A stretch of 64,000 bases of DNA from NCBI GenBank assembly GCA_033763975.1, contig JANRJM010000017.1, forward strand, positions 62,001-126,000. Reading direction: 5' to 3'. The stretch comes from Planctomycetota bacterium (GTDB lineage: Bacteria > Planctomycetota > Phycisphaerae > Phycisphaerales > UBA1924). Of this stretch, positions 41,401 to 49,823 are shown in pieces. Within the stretch, counting starts at the first letter, position 1. The number at the start of each line of letters is the position of its first letter. A model generated the notes under the pieces. That model did no database searches. It worked only from the letters and a program-made list of their open reading frames with translations, and was not told the DNA's origin. Position numbers and translations under genes: made by a program.

Positions 41401-44400
41401 GGACGGTGACGGCGGCGCGCTCGGCGTCGGGCAGGTCGAGCGTCGCGATGACCTTCTCGGCCAGGGCGATGGTCTCGCCCCGCCCGACGATGACCACGCT
41501 GTTGGTGCGCTCGTTGGTCTCGATGTGCACCTGCACGCGTTCGTCGCCCTCACGCGGGCCCCACATCGTCTCCCAGCGCATCTCGTCGACGATCGTCTTG
41601 ATCGTGTTCGAGACCTCGCTCACGCGCGCGTGCTTGAGCGTGACGACCTTGAAGACGAGGTCCTGCGACGGCGCGGGCGTGTCGAACGTCCTGACGAGTT
41701 CCTTGACCTGCTCGAACTCCTCGTCGGGGGCCGAGACCATGATCGTGCCGGTGCGCGTGTCGCCCACGACGGCCACGCGGTTCACGCCCCGGGCCCCTGC
41801 GCGCCCGGACGCACGCTCGCGGAAGAACTGCTGCAGCGCCCGGGCCACCTCGGCGGCGTTGGCCCGCTCGAGCTTGATCGAGCGCAGCGGGAGCCCGCCG
41901 GTCTCGGCCTGGTCCACCTGCGCGATGATCGCGCGGACCTCGGCCAGGTCATCCTTGGACGCGCGCACGACCAGCACGCTCGAGCCGTCGTCGCCGGCGA
42001 TCTGCACGCGCTCCTTGCGGCCCGGGTCGCGCCCGCCGATGACCTCGTCGACGATGCGGCGCACGGTGCTGGGCGCCGCCTGGCGCAGGGTGATGATCGC
42101 GAGTTCCTGGTCCGGATCGGTCAGGGCCGCGTCGGCCTGCTTGAGGAGGGCCGTCGCCTCGCGGTGCTGCCCCTCGCTGGCGGTCACGAGCAGCGTGTTG
42201 GTGCGGGGCTCGGCGATGAACCGCGCCTGCGGGATCTCGCCCCCCGCGCCCTGGCGCTGCGCATCGAAAAGCGTCTGGAACGTGCGGGCGAGTTCCTCGG
42301 CCTTGGCGTGCGTGACGTCGTACCGCCGGATCGCCAGGCGTCCTTCTACGGGGCTCTGGTCGATGGTGGCGATGAGGCGGTCGATGACGGGAATCGCTTC
42401 GTCGGGAGCCGCGACGATGAGCCCCGCCCCGCCGGGGTCGCTGGCGAGGCGCACGAGCGCGGGGTCGAGCCGGCCCGAGACCACGCCGTCCTCGCCGGCG
42501 AGGGAGAGTTCGACCTCGCGCACGCGCCGGGCCTGCGCCCCGCGGGGCGCGTTCGAGAACAGGTCCTGCACCGACTGGATGGCCCGCTGGGCCGTGATGT
42601 TCGCGAGCGGGTAGACCTTGATCGTGACCTTCCCGCCGGCGGGCGTGGCGCTGAAGGTGGCGAGCAGCGTGCCGACGGTCTCGAAGTCGGTGTCGTTGCA
42701 CAGCACGATGAGCGAGGACCCGGCCGGATCGACCGCGACGCTGACCGGGCCCGTGAAGCCGCCCGCGTTGCCGGGCGACATCCGCCCGATCTGCGAGACC
42801 GTCTGGCGCAGCGTCTGGGCGATCTGCTCGGCGTCGAGGCTCGCGGGCGTCGGCACGATGCGCACGCCCACGGGCTCGGCAGGCAACTGCGATTCCAGCG
42901 CGCGCGCCAACTGCAGCAGCCGGTCGGTCTGGCGGGGCGAGCCCACGACGATGATGCTGTTCGTGGACTTGTCGACCGCGATCGTCAGCCCGCTCTCCGC
43001 ATCGAACGCGTCGGGCGGGGTCGGGGCGGTGTCGTCCGGCGCGGCAGGAGCAACCGGCGCGGGCGGCGGCTCGGAAGGCTGATCGTCCGGTGCCGCGTCC
43101 GGTTCGTCGGCCGGCTCATTCGGCAACTCGTCGCCCCGCGCATCGCCGGGCAGGAAGTCCTCGGCCGGGGTGGCGGGCGCTTCGAGTGCGCCCGGGTTGC
43201 CGATGATCGACGCCAGCACCGCGCCGACGGTGGCGCTCACTCCCCGCCGTCGAGACCCCCGATCGTCCATGGTGCGGGGCTTGGCGGGCGCCTCGCCCGC
43301 GGGGCGGGCGCGCTTCAGCAGGTCCTCGGTCGAGATCACCTCGACCTTCATGCCGCCCTGCTGCTCCATCAGGCGCTGCAGCGTGCGGGCCAGCAGTTCG
43401 GCGTCGACACGCGACGGATCGACGGCGATGGTGCGCATCTGCCGGCTCGACGCGACCGCCGCGGCGTCGAGCGTCGAAGCCAACTCCTCCACCGTCTTCA
43501 TCTGCGCGTCGCTCGCGCGGACGACCAGCGCGTTGCTCGCGCTGTCCACGCGGATGACCGGCGGCAGGTCGCCCCCCGGCGCGTCCTTGAAGATCGCCTC
43601 CAGGCTCTGCGACAGTTCCCGCGCGTCGGCGTTGCGCAGCGTGATCACCCGCACCGCGCGCGACGGCTCGGCCCCCGCGCCGCTCACGTCCAGCTCGCGC
43701 ACGACGTCCTCGGCCATGTCCACGACCGAACGCGGCCCGCTCACCACCAGCGCGTTCAGGCGCGGGTCGGCCACCACCCGCACCCGGGGCGGCTCGGGCG
43801 TCCCGCGCGACAGCACCTGCGCCCGCATCCAGTCGGGCATCCGGTCGAGCGCCGACTCGCGCGCCAGCACGCCCTCCAGCACGGGCGCCAGCACCTCGGC
43901 CCGCGCGAACTTCAGCGGAATCGACCGCACGCCCAGCCCCTCGCGGTCGACGCTCGCGTCGAGCTGCTCCACCAGCTTCGCCGCGTGGTCCAACTGCTCG
44001 CTCGTGCCGACGACCACCACCGTGTTGCTCGCCGGCTCGGCCGAAACCGTCGCGGGCGATGCGCCCGGCTTGTCCTGCGCCTTGAGGGCCGTGGTGAGCG
44101 CCCCGGCGACGCCCGACGCGTCTCCCTTCTGCAGGCGGAAGACGCGTACCTCGGTCGCGCTCGCGACAGACTGCTGATCCAGCGCCTTGATGATGCCGTC
44201 GGCGACCGCAAGCACCGGCGCCGGGGCCGACACGATGATCGTGTTCGACGACGCGTCCGACGCGACCTCCACCAGGCGCTCGCCCTCGGGCACCGCCTTG
44301 CCCTCCAGCGCCCGCATCTCGCGCGCCCGCGTCGTCAGCACGCGCTCGACGATCGTCGCGATGCGATCGGCCCGCGCGGCCGTCAGCGCGTACAGCTTCA

Positions 44401-47400
44401 TGTCGGTCGGGGGCAGGTCCGCGCCGACGTCGACCTTCGCCAGCACCTCTTCGACCGCCTTGAACACCGGCGCGGGCCCGCTCACGATCAGCGTGCGCGT
44501 CGGCGCGTCGGTCGAGATCGTCACCGGGCCGATGCTGCCCGCGTTGCCCAGCGCACCCTCGGACGCGAGCGCCCGCAGCGTGCTCGACAACGCCGCCAGG
44601 TCGGCCCGCTGCACGCGGTAGGTCCGCACCGTGACCGAGTCTGAGAGCTTGGCCTGGTCGAGGCTCTTCACCAACTGCTCGAAGCCCGAGAGGCGCTTCG
44701 ACGGCGCGTCGACGATCAGCGAGTTGGTCGCCCGGTCGGCACGCACCACCACCTCACGCGGCGGTCGCAGGTCCGGGCGGGGCTGGCGCGTCCGCGGGTC
44801 CAGCGGGATCGGCGGGTCGGGGTACATCTGGTCGATGGTCTGGGCGAGTTCCTCGGCGCGCGCCACCTTCAGCGGGAAGATGCGGATCTCGCGCCCCTCG
44901 GCGTCGGCCGCCTGCGTCTCGTTGAGCTGCGTCGCGATCGCCTCGATCTCGGGCAGCACGTCCTCGTGGGCCGACACGATCAGCGTGTTGGTCGCCGGGT
45001 CGGCCTCGATCGTCACCGGGCGGCGCCCGCGATCGTCGGGCGTGCGTCCGTCGTACGAGCGCTGCAGGACCGACGCGAGGTTGGCCGCGTCGGTCGAGCG
45101 CAGGCGGATGATCCGCATGGGCGGGCGTTCGCCGCCCGCCTTGGAATCGAGGCTGCGGGCGAGCGACTCGATCACCAGCATCTGCGACGGCTGGGCCGCG
45201 ACCATGATCTGGTTGGTTGACTCGATGACCTCGAAGACCGGCGAGGCGCCGCCCCGCATGGTGAACGACTCGCTGGACTCGACCAGATCGCGCAGGAAGC
45301 CCACGACGTCGGGCGCCTTGGCCACCTTCAGGTCGATCAGGCGCACCTCGCGCGCCGGGCCCGCCTGGCGGTTCAGCTCGTCCATCACGCGCGCGAATCG
45401 CTGCATGCTCTCGGCGTCGGCGACGACCATGAGCGAGTTGCTGGTCTCGTCGACCGTCACCTCGATGGGCGTCGCCCCGGGCACCTGCGCCACCTGCGCG
45501 TCGTAGATCTTGACCGCGCGCTCTCGCACGCCGCCGGCCTTCTCTGCCACCACCGGGAAGATCCGCAGCGACTTCTCGATCGGCACCAGCGACAGGTCCT
45601 TCAGCAGCTTCTCGACCGTCTCGAACGTCTTCGCGTCGCCGGCGACGATCAGCGTGCCGCTCTTGGGCTCGGGCTCGATGAGCACCTGCACGGGCGGCTT
45701 GCCGGGCTGGGCGATCTCGGTCAGCACGCCCCGCGACGCCATGCTCTGCAGCGTCCGCGAGACCGCCTCCAGGCTCTGCGTCGGAACGCGGAACGTCCGC
45801 AGCACCGCCTGCGGCGGCAGTTCCACGCGGTCCAGCTTCTCGGCGAGTTCCTTCAGCGATTCCATCCGCTCGGGCGAGGCGTCCAAGATCAGCGCGTTGC
45901 TGTTGGGCTCGGCCGAGACGAACACGTCCTTGGGCTTGCGCAGCCAGGGCTGCGGGCGCCCCAGCCGGTCGACCGGCATCGGGGGCTCGGGGAAGAGCCG
46001 GTCCATCGCCGTCGCGACGTCGGTCGCCTTCGCCACCTTCAGCGGGAAGAGCTCCGTCACGCGCTCGGGCTGGTCGCGCTTCTCCTTGTTGATCTCCTCG
46101 ACGAACGCTCTGATCTCCGCGAACAGGTCCTCGTGCGCCGACACGATCAGCGTGTTCGTCGTCGCGTCGGCGCGCACCTCGACGGGCTTGGCGAGGCGCT
46201 CGGCCTGCGGACGCTTGCCGTACTGCTCGGTCAGCATCCCGGCGATCGCCGGCGCGTCGGCCGTGCGCAGCTGCAGCAGCTTGAGCGCGGGCAGCACCTG
46301 CTCGTCCGGGCGGTCGAGGCGCGCGATGAAATCGCCGACGAGGCCGTGCTGCGCGTCCTCCGCCGTCACGAGCAGCGAGTTCGTCCGCTCCACGACCTGG
46401 ATCGTCGGCTCGGGCACCGCGCGCGCGGGGTCGATCGGGTCGGCGCTCTTCACCATCTCCCGCACCGACTCGACGATCGTCTTCGCGTCGGTGTTCCGCA
46501 CGTCGATGACCCGCGTCGTCCGCGCGGGCGGCACGAGCTGCTGCGCCTGCGCCAGCGACTCGGCGTATACGCGCACGTCCGCCGGGCGCCCGCTCAGCAC
46601 CACGTTGCCCGTGCGCGTGTCGAACTCCACGCCCACCGCCGGCGCGCCCGCCTCGCCCGACCCGGGCACGCGCGTCTCGTACAGCTTCTTTGCGCGCGCC
46701 AGCAGCGCCTGGGGCTCGGCCCCGCTGAGCCGGATCACCCGCACGTCCTGCCCGCCGGCCTCGGCCGCGTCGAGCTGGCGGATCAGCGCGTCGAGCACCT
46801 GGAACTGCGAGGGCTGCGCGCGGACCACGAGCATGCCCAGTTCGTCCGCCGCGTCGAACGCCGGCTCGGCGTAGGCCCCGCCGTCGGAGGGCGCGAGCAT
46901 CGCCCGCGCGAGGCGTGAGGCCTTCCCCGCGACGCTGCTCGGTGTCGCCCGCTGCAGCGTGTACCGCCGCGACTCGGTGGTGGAACCCGTCGTCGCCTGG
47001 AGCTGCGAGAGGATCGCGTCGAACTCGCCCAGCGCGGTGCGCGAGCCCACGAGCGTGACGGTGCGTGACGAGGCGTCGAGCGATGCCGTCACCGGCTCGC
47101 GCTCCGCCCGCCCGCTCTCCTTGTACAGCGTCTGCGCGCGCTCGAGCATCGCGCCCGGCTCGCCGCGCGAGATGGTCACCAGCCGCACGTCGCGGGGCGT
47201 CGTGCCCGGCACGTCGATCGCGCGGAGCAGGTCTTCCACGCCCCGCACGTCCGGCTCCGGACCCATCACGATCAGCGACGTGCCGTCGGGCCCGGGCGCC
47301 ACCTTCACCGTCTGCTGCACGCGGGGCGTGCCAAGGCGCGTCAGCAGCCCCTCGGCCACGGCGGGCGTCACGTTCGTCAGGCGCACGATGGACGCGAGCC

Positions 47401-48727
47401 GCTCCGCGTTGCCCCCGCCCCCGGCCGCGGCCCCGGGGTCCAGTTCGCTCAGCAGCATCGACGCCTGCGCGACGAACCCCTTCGACCCTACGAGCGTGAT
47501 CTTCCCCGCGCTCGCCAGCGGGAGCACCGCCGGGCGGCGCTTGGGGTCCAGCGATGCGAACAGCGCGTTCACGTGGCGGGCGGCCTCGTCGGGCGTCACC
47601 GTCACCAGCGAGAACGTCCGCAGCTCGACGCCCGAGTCCGGGTCGCCGGCGGACGCGATGCCCGTGCCCTCCGGCACGTCCAGCAGCTTGATGACCTCTT
47701 CGACCAGCTTGATCTTCGCCTCGGGCCCCACCGCCACGATCGAGTTCGTCCGCGGGTCGGACGCGAGGTTCAGCCCCTGCATGGACTGGTCCTGCACCAC
47801 GCGCTGCCCGCCGTCCTTGTCGACGATCACCGTGCTGCGCTTCTCGGAGATCAACCCCCTGAGCGCGTTGAGCACCGCGTCGCACGACGCGTGCTTGAGC
47901 GGGAAGAGGCGGAACGCCGCGTCGGCCGGGCGGCGCGCGTCGATGGACTCCACGACCTCGCGGATGCGCCGCACCTGCCCGACGCTCTCGACCACGATCA
48001 GCAGGTTCTGCGCCGGGATCGCGACCACGCCCCCGAAGGGCCCGATCATCGCCTTCACCTGCTCGGCGACCTGGTCGGCCTTCGCGTTCTCCAGGGGGAT
48101 GCTGACGGTCACGATCTGGTCGGGCGTCATCGCCGCCAGACCGTTCTCGTCGACCGGGCGCGAGCCGGCGCGCTTCATCGAATCGGCGAGCGTCGCGAGG
48201 TACAGGAAGTTGCCCTCGTGGCGCAGGTGCACGCTGAACCGCGCGAGGTTCAGGTTCAGGATCGAGAGCGCTTCGCCGAAGGTGTACGACGACCCGCTGA
48301 CGAACGTGACCGAGCCCTGCGGGATGGCGGCCTCGTAGATCACCGGCACGCCGCTCTCGCGCGCGAAGATGTCCAGCACCTGGTCGACCGGCGCGTCCTT
48401 GAAGTTGAACTTCACCCCGTCGCGCGGCCCGCCGGCGGCCTTCGGCGCCGGCTGCTCGACCGGCTTGTCGAGGGGCTTGTCGAGGGGCTTCTCGGCGGTC
48501 GCGTCCGCGGGCTGGGCCGCTCCGGGCTGCTCGGCTACGGGTGCGGCGGCGAGCGCGGCGGACGCTCCGTCGACCGGCGGCACCGGGTCCGGGCTCGCGG
48601 GAAGATCCGCCGGCGGCTGGGGTTCGGGCGCCGGCACGGCGTCCTGCGCGAACACGGAAATCGGCCACCCGGCGACACTCAGCATCGCGGCGGCGACGAC
48701 CACCCGAGAAGCCTTTCCACGGGGCAT
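35483..48727 (-). CDS. gspD: Giant type II secretion secretin with about 46 tandem N domains
   Basis: A 13.2-kb gene for about 4,414 residues, against roughly 650 for ordinary GspD. Order: signal peptide (ending ISVFAQ); Pro/Ala-rich linker to about 100; N0-like domain (105-185, VKFNFKDAPVDQVLDIF); an array of about 46 secretin-N domains (207-4069), each about 84 residues with an xIPLxxA(K/R)A start, a TNxLIV core and a closing LD; then one secretin domain (about 4070-4305) with VVIGGLI and VPLIGDIPFFGIPFRT; and a Pro-rich tail. A Pro/Asp-rich linker interrupts the array at 1798-1910. GGGAGG precedes the ATG at 48727. The frame is open throughout with uniform composition. It should form the outer-membrane channel of the locus. 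The role of the extra domains is unknown. Confidence 0.93.
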   Translation of the reverse strand: MPRGKASRVVVAAAMLSVAGWPISVFAQDAVPAPEPQPPADLPASPDPVPPVDGASAALAAAPVAEQPGAAQPADATAEKPLDKPLDKPVEQPAPKAAGGPRDGVKFNFKDAPVDQVLDIFARESGVPVIYEAAIPQGSVTFVSGSSYTFGEALSILNLNLARFSVHLRHEGNFLYLATLADSMKRAGSRPVDENGLAAMTPDQIVTVSIPLENAKADQVAEQVKAMIGPFGGVVAIPAQNLLIVVESVGQVRRIREVVESIDARRPADAAFRLFPLKHASCDAVLNALRGLISEKRSTVIVDKDGGQRVVQDQSMQGLNLASDPRTNSIVAVGPEAKIKLVEEVIKLLDVPEGTGIASAGDPDSGVELRTFSLVTVTPDEAARHVNALFASLDPKRRPAVLPLASAGKITLVGSKGFVAQASMLLSELDPGAAAGGGGNAERLASIVRLTNVTPAVAEGLLTRLGTPRVQQTVKVAPGPDGTSLIVMGPEPDVRGVEDLLRAIDVPGTTPRDVRLVTISRGEPGAMLERAQTLYKESGRAEREPVTASLDASSRTVTLVGSRTALGEFDAILSQLQATTGSTTESRRYTLQRATPSSVAGKASRLARAMLAPSDGGAYAEPAFDAADELGMLVVRAQPSQFQVLDALIRQLDAAEAGGQDVRVIRLSGAEPQALLARAKKLYETRVPGSGEAGAPAVGVEFDTRTGNVVLSGRPADVRVYAESLAQAQQLVPPARTTRVIDVRNTDAKTIVESVREMVKSADPIDPARAVPEPTIQVVERTNSLLVTAEDAQHGLVGDFIARLDRPDEQVLPALKLLQLRTADAPAIAGMLTEQYGKRPQAERLAKPVEVRADATTNTLIVSAHEDLFAEIRAFVEEINKEKRDQPERVTELFPLKVAKATDVATAMDRLFPEPPMPVDRLGRPQPWLRKPKDVFVSAEPNSNALILDASPERMESLKELAEKLDRVELPPQAVLRTFRVPTQSLEAVSRTLQSMASRGVLTEIAQPGKPPVQVLIEPEPKSGTLIVAGDAKTFETVEKLLKDLSLVPIEKSLRIFPVVAEKAGGVRERAVKIYDAQVAQVPGATPIEVTVDETSNSLMVVADAESMQRFARVMDELNRQAGPAREVRLIDLKVAKAPDVVGFLRDLVESSESFTMRGGASPVFEVIESTNQIMVAAQPSQMLVIESLARSLDSKAGGERPPMRIIRLRSTDAANLASVLQRSYDGRTPDDRGRRPVTIEADPATNTLIVSAHEDVLPEIEAIATQLNETQAADAEGREIRIFPLKVARAEELAQTIDQMYPDPPIPLDPRTRQPRPDLRPPREVVVRADRATNSLIVDAPSKRLSGFEQLVKSLDQAKLSDSVTVRTYRVQRADLAALSSTLRALASEGALGNAGSIGPVTISTDAPTRTLIVSGPAPVFKAVEEVLAKVDVGADLPPTDMKLYALTAARADRIATIVERVLTTRAREMRALEGKAVPEGERLVEVASDASSNTIIVSAPAPVLAVADGIIKALDQQSVASATEVRVFRLQKGDASGVAGALTTALKAQDKPGASPATVSAEPASNTVVVVGTSEQLDHAAKLVEQLDASVDREGLGVRSIPLKFARAEVLAPVLEGVLARESALDRMPDWMRAQVLSRGTPEPPRVRVVADPRLNALVVSGPRSVVDMAEDVVRELDVSGAGAEPSRAVRVITLRNADARELSQSLEAIFKDAPGGDLPPVIRVDSASNALVVRASDAQMKTVEELASTLDAAAVASSRQMRTIAVDPSRVDAELLARTLQRLMEQQGGMKVEVISTEDLLKRARPAGEAPAKPRTMDDRGSRRRGVSATVGAVLASIIGNPGALEAPATPAEDFLPGDARGDELPNEPADEPDAAPDDQPSEPPPAPVAPAAPDDTAPTPPDAFDAESGLTIAVDKSTNSIIVVGSPRQTDRLLQLARALESQLPAEPVGVRIVPTPASLDAEQIAQTLRQTVSQIGRMSPGNAGGFTGPVSVAVDPAGSSLIVLCNDTDFETVGTLLATFSATPAGGKVTIKVYPLANITAQRAIQSVQDLFSNAPRGAQARRVREVELSLAGEDGVVSGRLDPALVRLASDPGGAGLIVAAPDEAIPVIDRLIATIDQSPVEGRLAIRRYDVTHAKAEELARTFQTLFDAQRQGAGGEIPQARFIAEPRTNTLLVTASEGQHREATALLKQADAALTDPDQELAIITLRQAAPSTVRRIVDEVIGGRDPGRKERVQIAGDDGSSVLVVRASKDDLAEVRAIIAQVDQAETGGLPLRSIKLERANAAEVARALQQFFRERASGRAGARGVNRVAVVGDTRTGTIMVSAPDEEFEQVKELVRTFDTPAPSQDLVFKVVTLKHARVSEVSNTIKTIVDEMRWETMWGPREGDERVQVHIETNERTNSVVIVGRGETIALAEKVIATLDLPDAERAAVTVRSVKVRGADLTALRTVLQRAFATPGWRSWQGPDPEAITVEIDRTQRSLILVGKAERVKQAEAYVTALDAGPEGGNLAVESITLEHARADRAANSLRQFFADRARAQGMDQPGVSVVGSADGNVIIASGEPDNLAVLKDLVAQIDQPDGGKDRRVDVIVLRNGTAADVANSLRAMFARGTREDERVVITPQPSTNAVIISAPAGVYPEVVALLQQLDAAPKAEETNIETVALTSARAQDVAQALRTALPANVKVTVTPVVRSNSLMLTGSKEAIAIVLDQIKKIDTEPVRSGLVFRRFKLVAADASEVSYTVDQLLRARPKSPNEPSPSIDYARADNTLTVYAPADQIEEIETIVRELDQAPAEERTTEFVKLKFANATQAAGALRVFYGRFATEAASPAARNVTILPDALSNSLVIRADATQWEGIRALLAKLDTEEYDTTRQLAVIPLVHADATSVARALNEGLRAPLEEQLRQAQVRDARARAGQGQRPGDQRQEPTVLVDAEGVPTVSAEVQTNSLIVFAGGRELERIREIVRQLDVTGFADMPTPRIIPLKTGKPSAVAATIRDMYLNRPGTERAGGPRAVVIIGDDSTGALIVRADDEKFAQIKVLASTLEQQGEAGRVAPHVLRLKHIAAGRLRQTILATFTETARSQGETIAVEVDRSGNALVVACSPRLLEQVRAIVEELDRPVGGAEPGETAVPGLGQTVTIIDVANNDPADIRRVLVEMGVTAQQPADRPGVVSEAVTITVLSSRRAIAVVGAPGDGRAVEAVVRAIDGAPLDPQQLVMVVPVKVASAQTLAATLNAMLKVEDPASGVTGPARALAEQVRRLQMVKAGVDQPQHAVDLTKPVRVLADATSNSLIIASTQGNIDALREVVKALDTLAGGDAVVMRIFPLENAGATRLKTVIEQLFAQGEALRRLPGTQRAGVPPTATGQALAGEIAISVDERTNTMIVAGREEAVALVEVLVKDLDSDRVSKWVEPVVIALKHADAPRLAQTLNDVLVRGVNTSPEAAGLQRQFGRLRVAQDGAPAGAAPVAADLFAPVTGLTVTPEPAMNALIVVGTPANIQVIRAMVAQLDVAGASAANSVRFFPLRYAAADRVAGVLRDVFRQRADLAQERPEDRLIVTTDVRTNALVVSTSERGFSIVEGLLKNLDGEQTNFSVGLHVLPVSSGDVRQLAPRIERLMRERIQAAAQSGGIRNPLDAFSIEPDTVNNLLIVSCSDENLVVVKELLAAVTAGSDRLAQGERVDVVQLSRARAAEAAQSLTQLYVEKENERRGQGTVRVVPNERLNALIVSGSEQDIVELRALAKKIDSVEVAQRQQIKWIELKSANAGEVVRLLQSVLAGRPVSGGTSPESRRQATRLQFLRDRMRSDLLGQRATPPSEADIDGAIKDLVTLNADARTNSVWITAPEPMTQLISEMIEDIEQSSAGARKIEQFRLLNADAVRMRDLLRDIFQMRQQGDALVLVPSNFGDDPSALAGEGLSGSGVTPVPDERMALSIAVDQRTNSLIVSGTPEYLDLVRKVVVELDSISANDRERRVYQLRNAKAKEIELTLRSYFQGESDKERLVLGAERSGSLMRRLEEEVTVVGDESSNKLVISTSPRYMESVLKIVEELDQTPPQVMIQVLLAEVSVDSSEQWGMDVTVGPFGGEGYRVGSTAQGVGVATAIGVPNLSVTSADFGILIRALELQGKLEILSNPQVLANNNKEATIKVVEDIGLAGQTQRGFGSDTIVSTVERKDVGITLKVTPSISADGFVRMEIAPEISSLTQRTTQINRDQTAPIITKRTVDTVVTVKDGQSVVIGGLIQTADEQRRSKVPLIGDIPFFGIPFRTKQNTQTKTELLVILTPRVIPSDTANTDELVRDVTEQTVQQLNDPTRVEEFLERIRQEVKQQREKHGYVAPRRPPEPDAGEGSPEQPPDPAPGDPPAPGGGYEPLRTPVEPPPRSVLIPGGSRATPPAGTPR
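36520..48109 (-). repeat. Array of about 46 tandem secretin-N domains
   Basis: My count from residue 207 to 4069 is 46 repeat units by the recurring start (hydrophobic-x-hydrophobic-L/V, then Ala-rich helix), the TN-hydrophobic-hydrophobic-V strand and the closing LD. The mean unit is about 84 residues; loops vary from about 60 to 110. Units are diverged, so the repeat shows at protein level but hardly at DNA level. The exact count could be off by one or two. Confidence 0.85.
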
Positions 48728-48821
48728 CGGTACCTCCCTGTCTGCGCGTTCCCCGTACGGAACCCGGCAATGAACCACGCCAACGAGCGCGATCGCCCGC
48801 GACACCACCCGGCAGTCTACC

Positions 48822-49823
48822 TCACCCGAGCGGACGACGCGCGGCGAGTGTCTGTCCGTTGGTCACCTCGAACCGCTTCCCACCGATCTCGAACACGGCG
48901 CGCTCGCCCGACCCTTCGACGAACACCGCGTCAAGCACCGCACCGCCCACGCCCACGGTCATCTTCGCGCCGGTCTTTGTGTTCACGAGCAGCACGCTCG
49001 GCCCGAGCCGCCCCTCGAACACCCCGTGCAAGTGCCAGTCCTCGTACGGCGCGAACGCGATGACGGGCGGCGGTGGCGCCGGCGTCACGGGCGCGACCGC
49101 GATGATCTCCGGGGGCGCGTCGGGCGCCGCCGGCGCGGGCTTGCGGAAGACGTTCTTGCCCGCGACGAGCACCGCCGCGCTCGCGAGCGCCTCGGGCGTG
49201 GGCTCGATCGTCGGCTCGAACGCGCCCACGCCGCCGAGCCGCGCGATCGCCGGGGCGAGCATCGTCGAGACCTCGGCGCGCAGTTCCACGACGTCGCGCT
49301 GCTTGCCGCTGGCGCGCAGCGTCACGCCCTCGACGCGCGCGACCCACGCCTGCGACTGCAGCGCCGCGAGCGTCGCCATCGCCTTTTCGTACGGGCCGGT
49401 GCCCCGCACCGTGCCCCGGATGATCGCGAAGTCGGCGTCTTTGCGCAGATCGCGCTTCAGCGAGGTCGGCACGCCCTTGACGCCCAGCAGCGGGTTGCTC
49501 GCGTCCTGCGGGCGCGCCGTGTCCACCGTCACCCCGCGCAGCCCGTGCTGCTCGGCCAGGCGCGCGAGCCCGTCGCGGAACCGCGCGCTCACGTCGTCGG
49601 CCTCGACCCCCAGCAGCCCGGCGCCCATCGCCCGCGCACGCTCTCGCACCTGCGTCCCTGAGTCCAGCGTCCGCTCGAGCGACGAGATCGACGACTCGAT
49701 CGACGCCAGGTCGCGCCGCAGGGCCGCCCGCGGCGACAGGTACACCGAGTCCACCGCCATCCACAGGACCGCCGCGACCACCAGCGGCACGCCGGCCTTC
49801 AGCACCACCGGGGGAATCTTCAC
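48822..49823 (-). CDS. gspM: GspM/PilO-like protein with C-terminal GspC/PilP-like domain
   Basis: A 333-residue inner-membrane protein; the GTG at 49823 overlaps the gspL stop. One membrane segment (about 9-28) is followed by a coiled coil (ASIESSISSLERTLDS) and an alpha-beta domain typical of GspM/PilO. After a Pro/Ala-rich linker (about 235-258) the last 75 residues, starting EDWHLHGVFEGRLGPSVLLV, run as short beta strands with GVGGAVLDAVFVEG, closely like the homology region of GspC or the PilP domain that docks on the secretin N0. This would explain why no separate gspC is present. The fusion is inference from pattern; the GspM part is more secure. Confidence 0.75.
   Translation of the reverse strand: MKIPPVVLKAGVPLVVAAVLWMAVDSVYLSPRAALRRDLASIESSISSLERTLDSGTQVRERARAMGAGLLGVEADDVSARFRDGLARLAEQHGLRGVTVDTARPQDASNPLLGVKGVPTSLKRDLRKDADFAIIRGTVRGTGPYEKAMATLAALQSQAWVARVEGVTLRASGKQRDVVELRAEVSTMLAPAIARLGGVGAFEPTIEPTPEALASAAVLVAGKNVFRKPAPAAPDAPPEIIAVAPVTPAPPPPVIAFAPYEDWHLHGVFEGRLGPSVLLVNTKTGAKMTVGVGGAVLDAVFVEGSGERAVFEIGGKRFEVTNGQTLAARRPLG

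Noticed and set aside
35684-44644. A plus-strand frame of 2,986 codons antisense to the secretin gene
   Set aside because: It is the mirror of a GC-rich coding frame: composition is Arg/Asp/His/Leu-rich without motifs, there is no signal or ribosome site, and the minus strand clearly codes for secretin domains.
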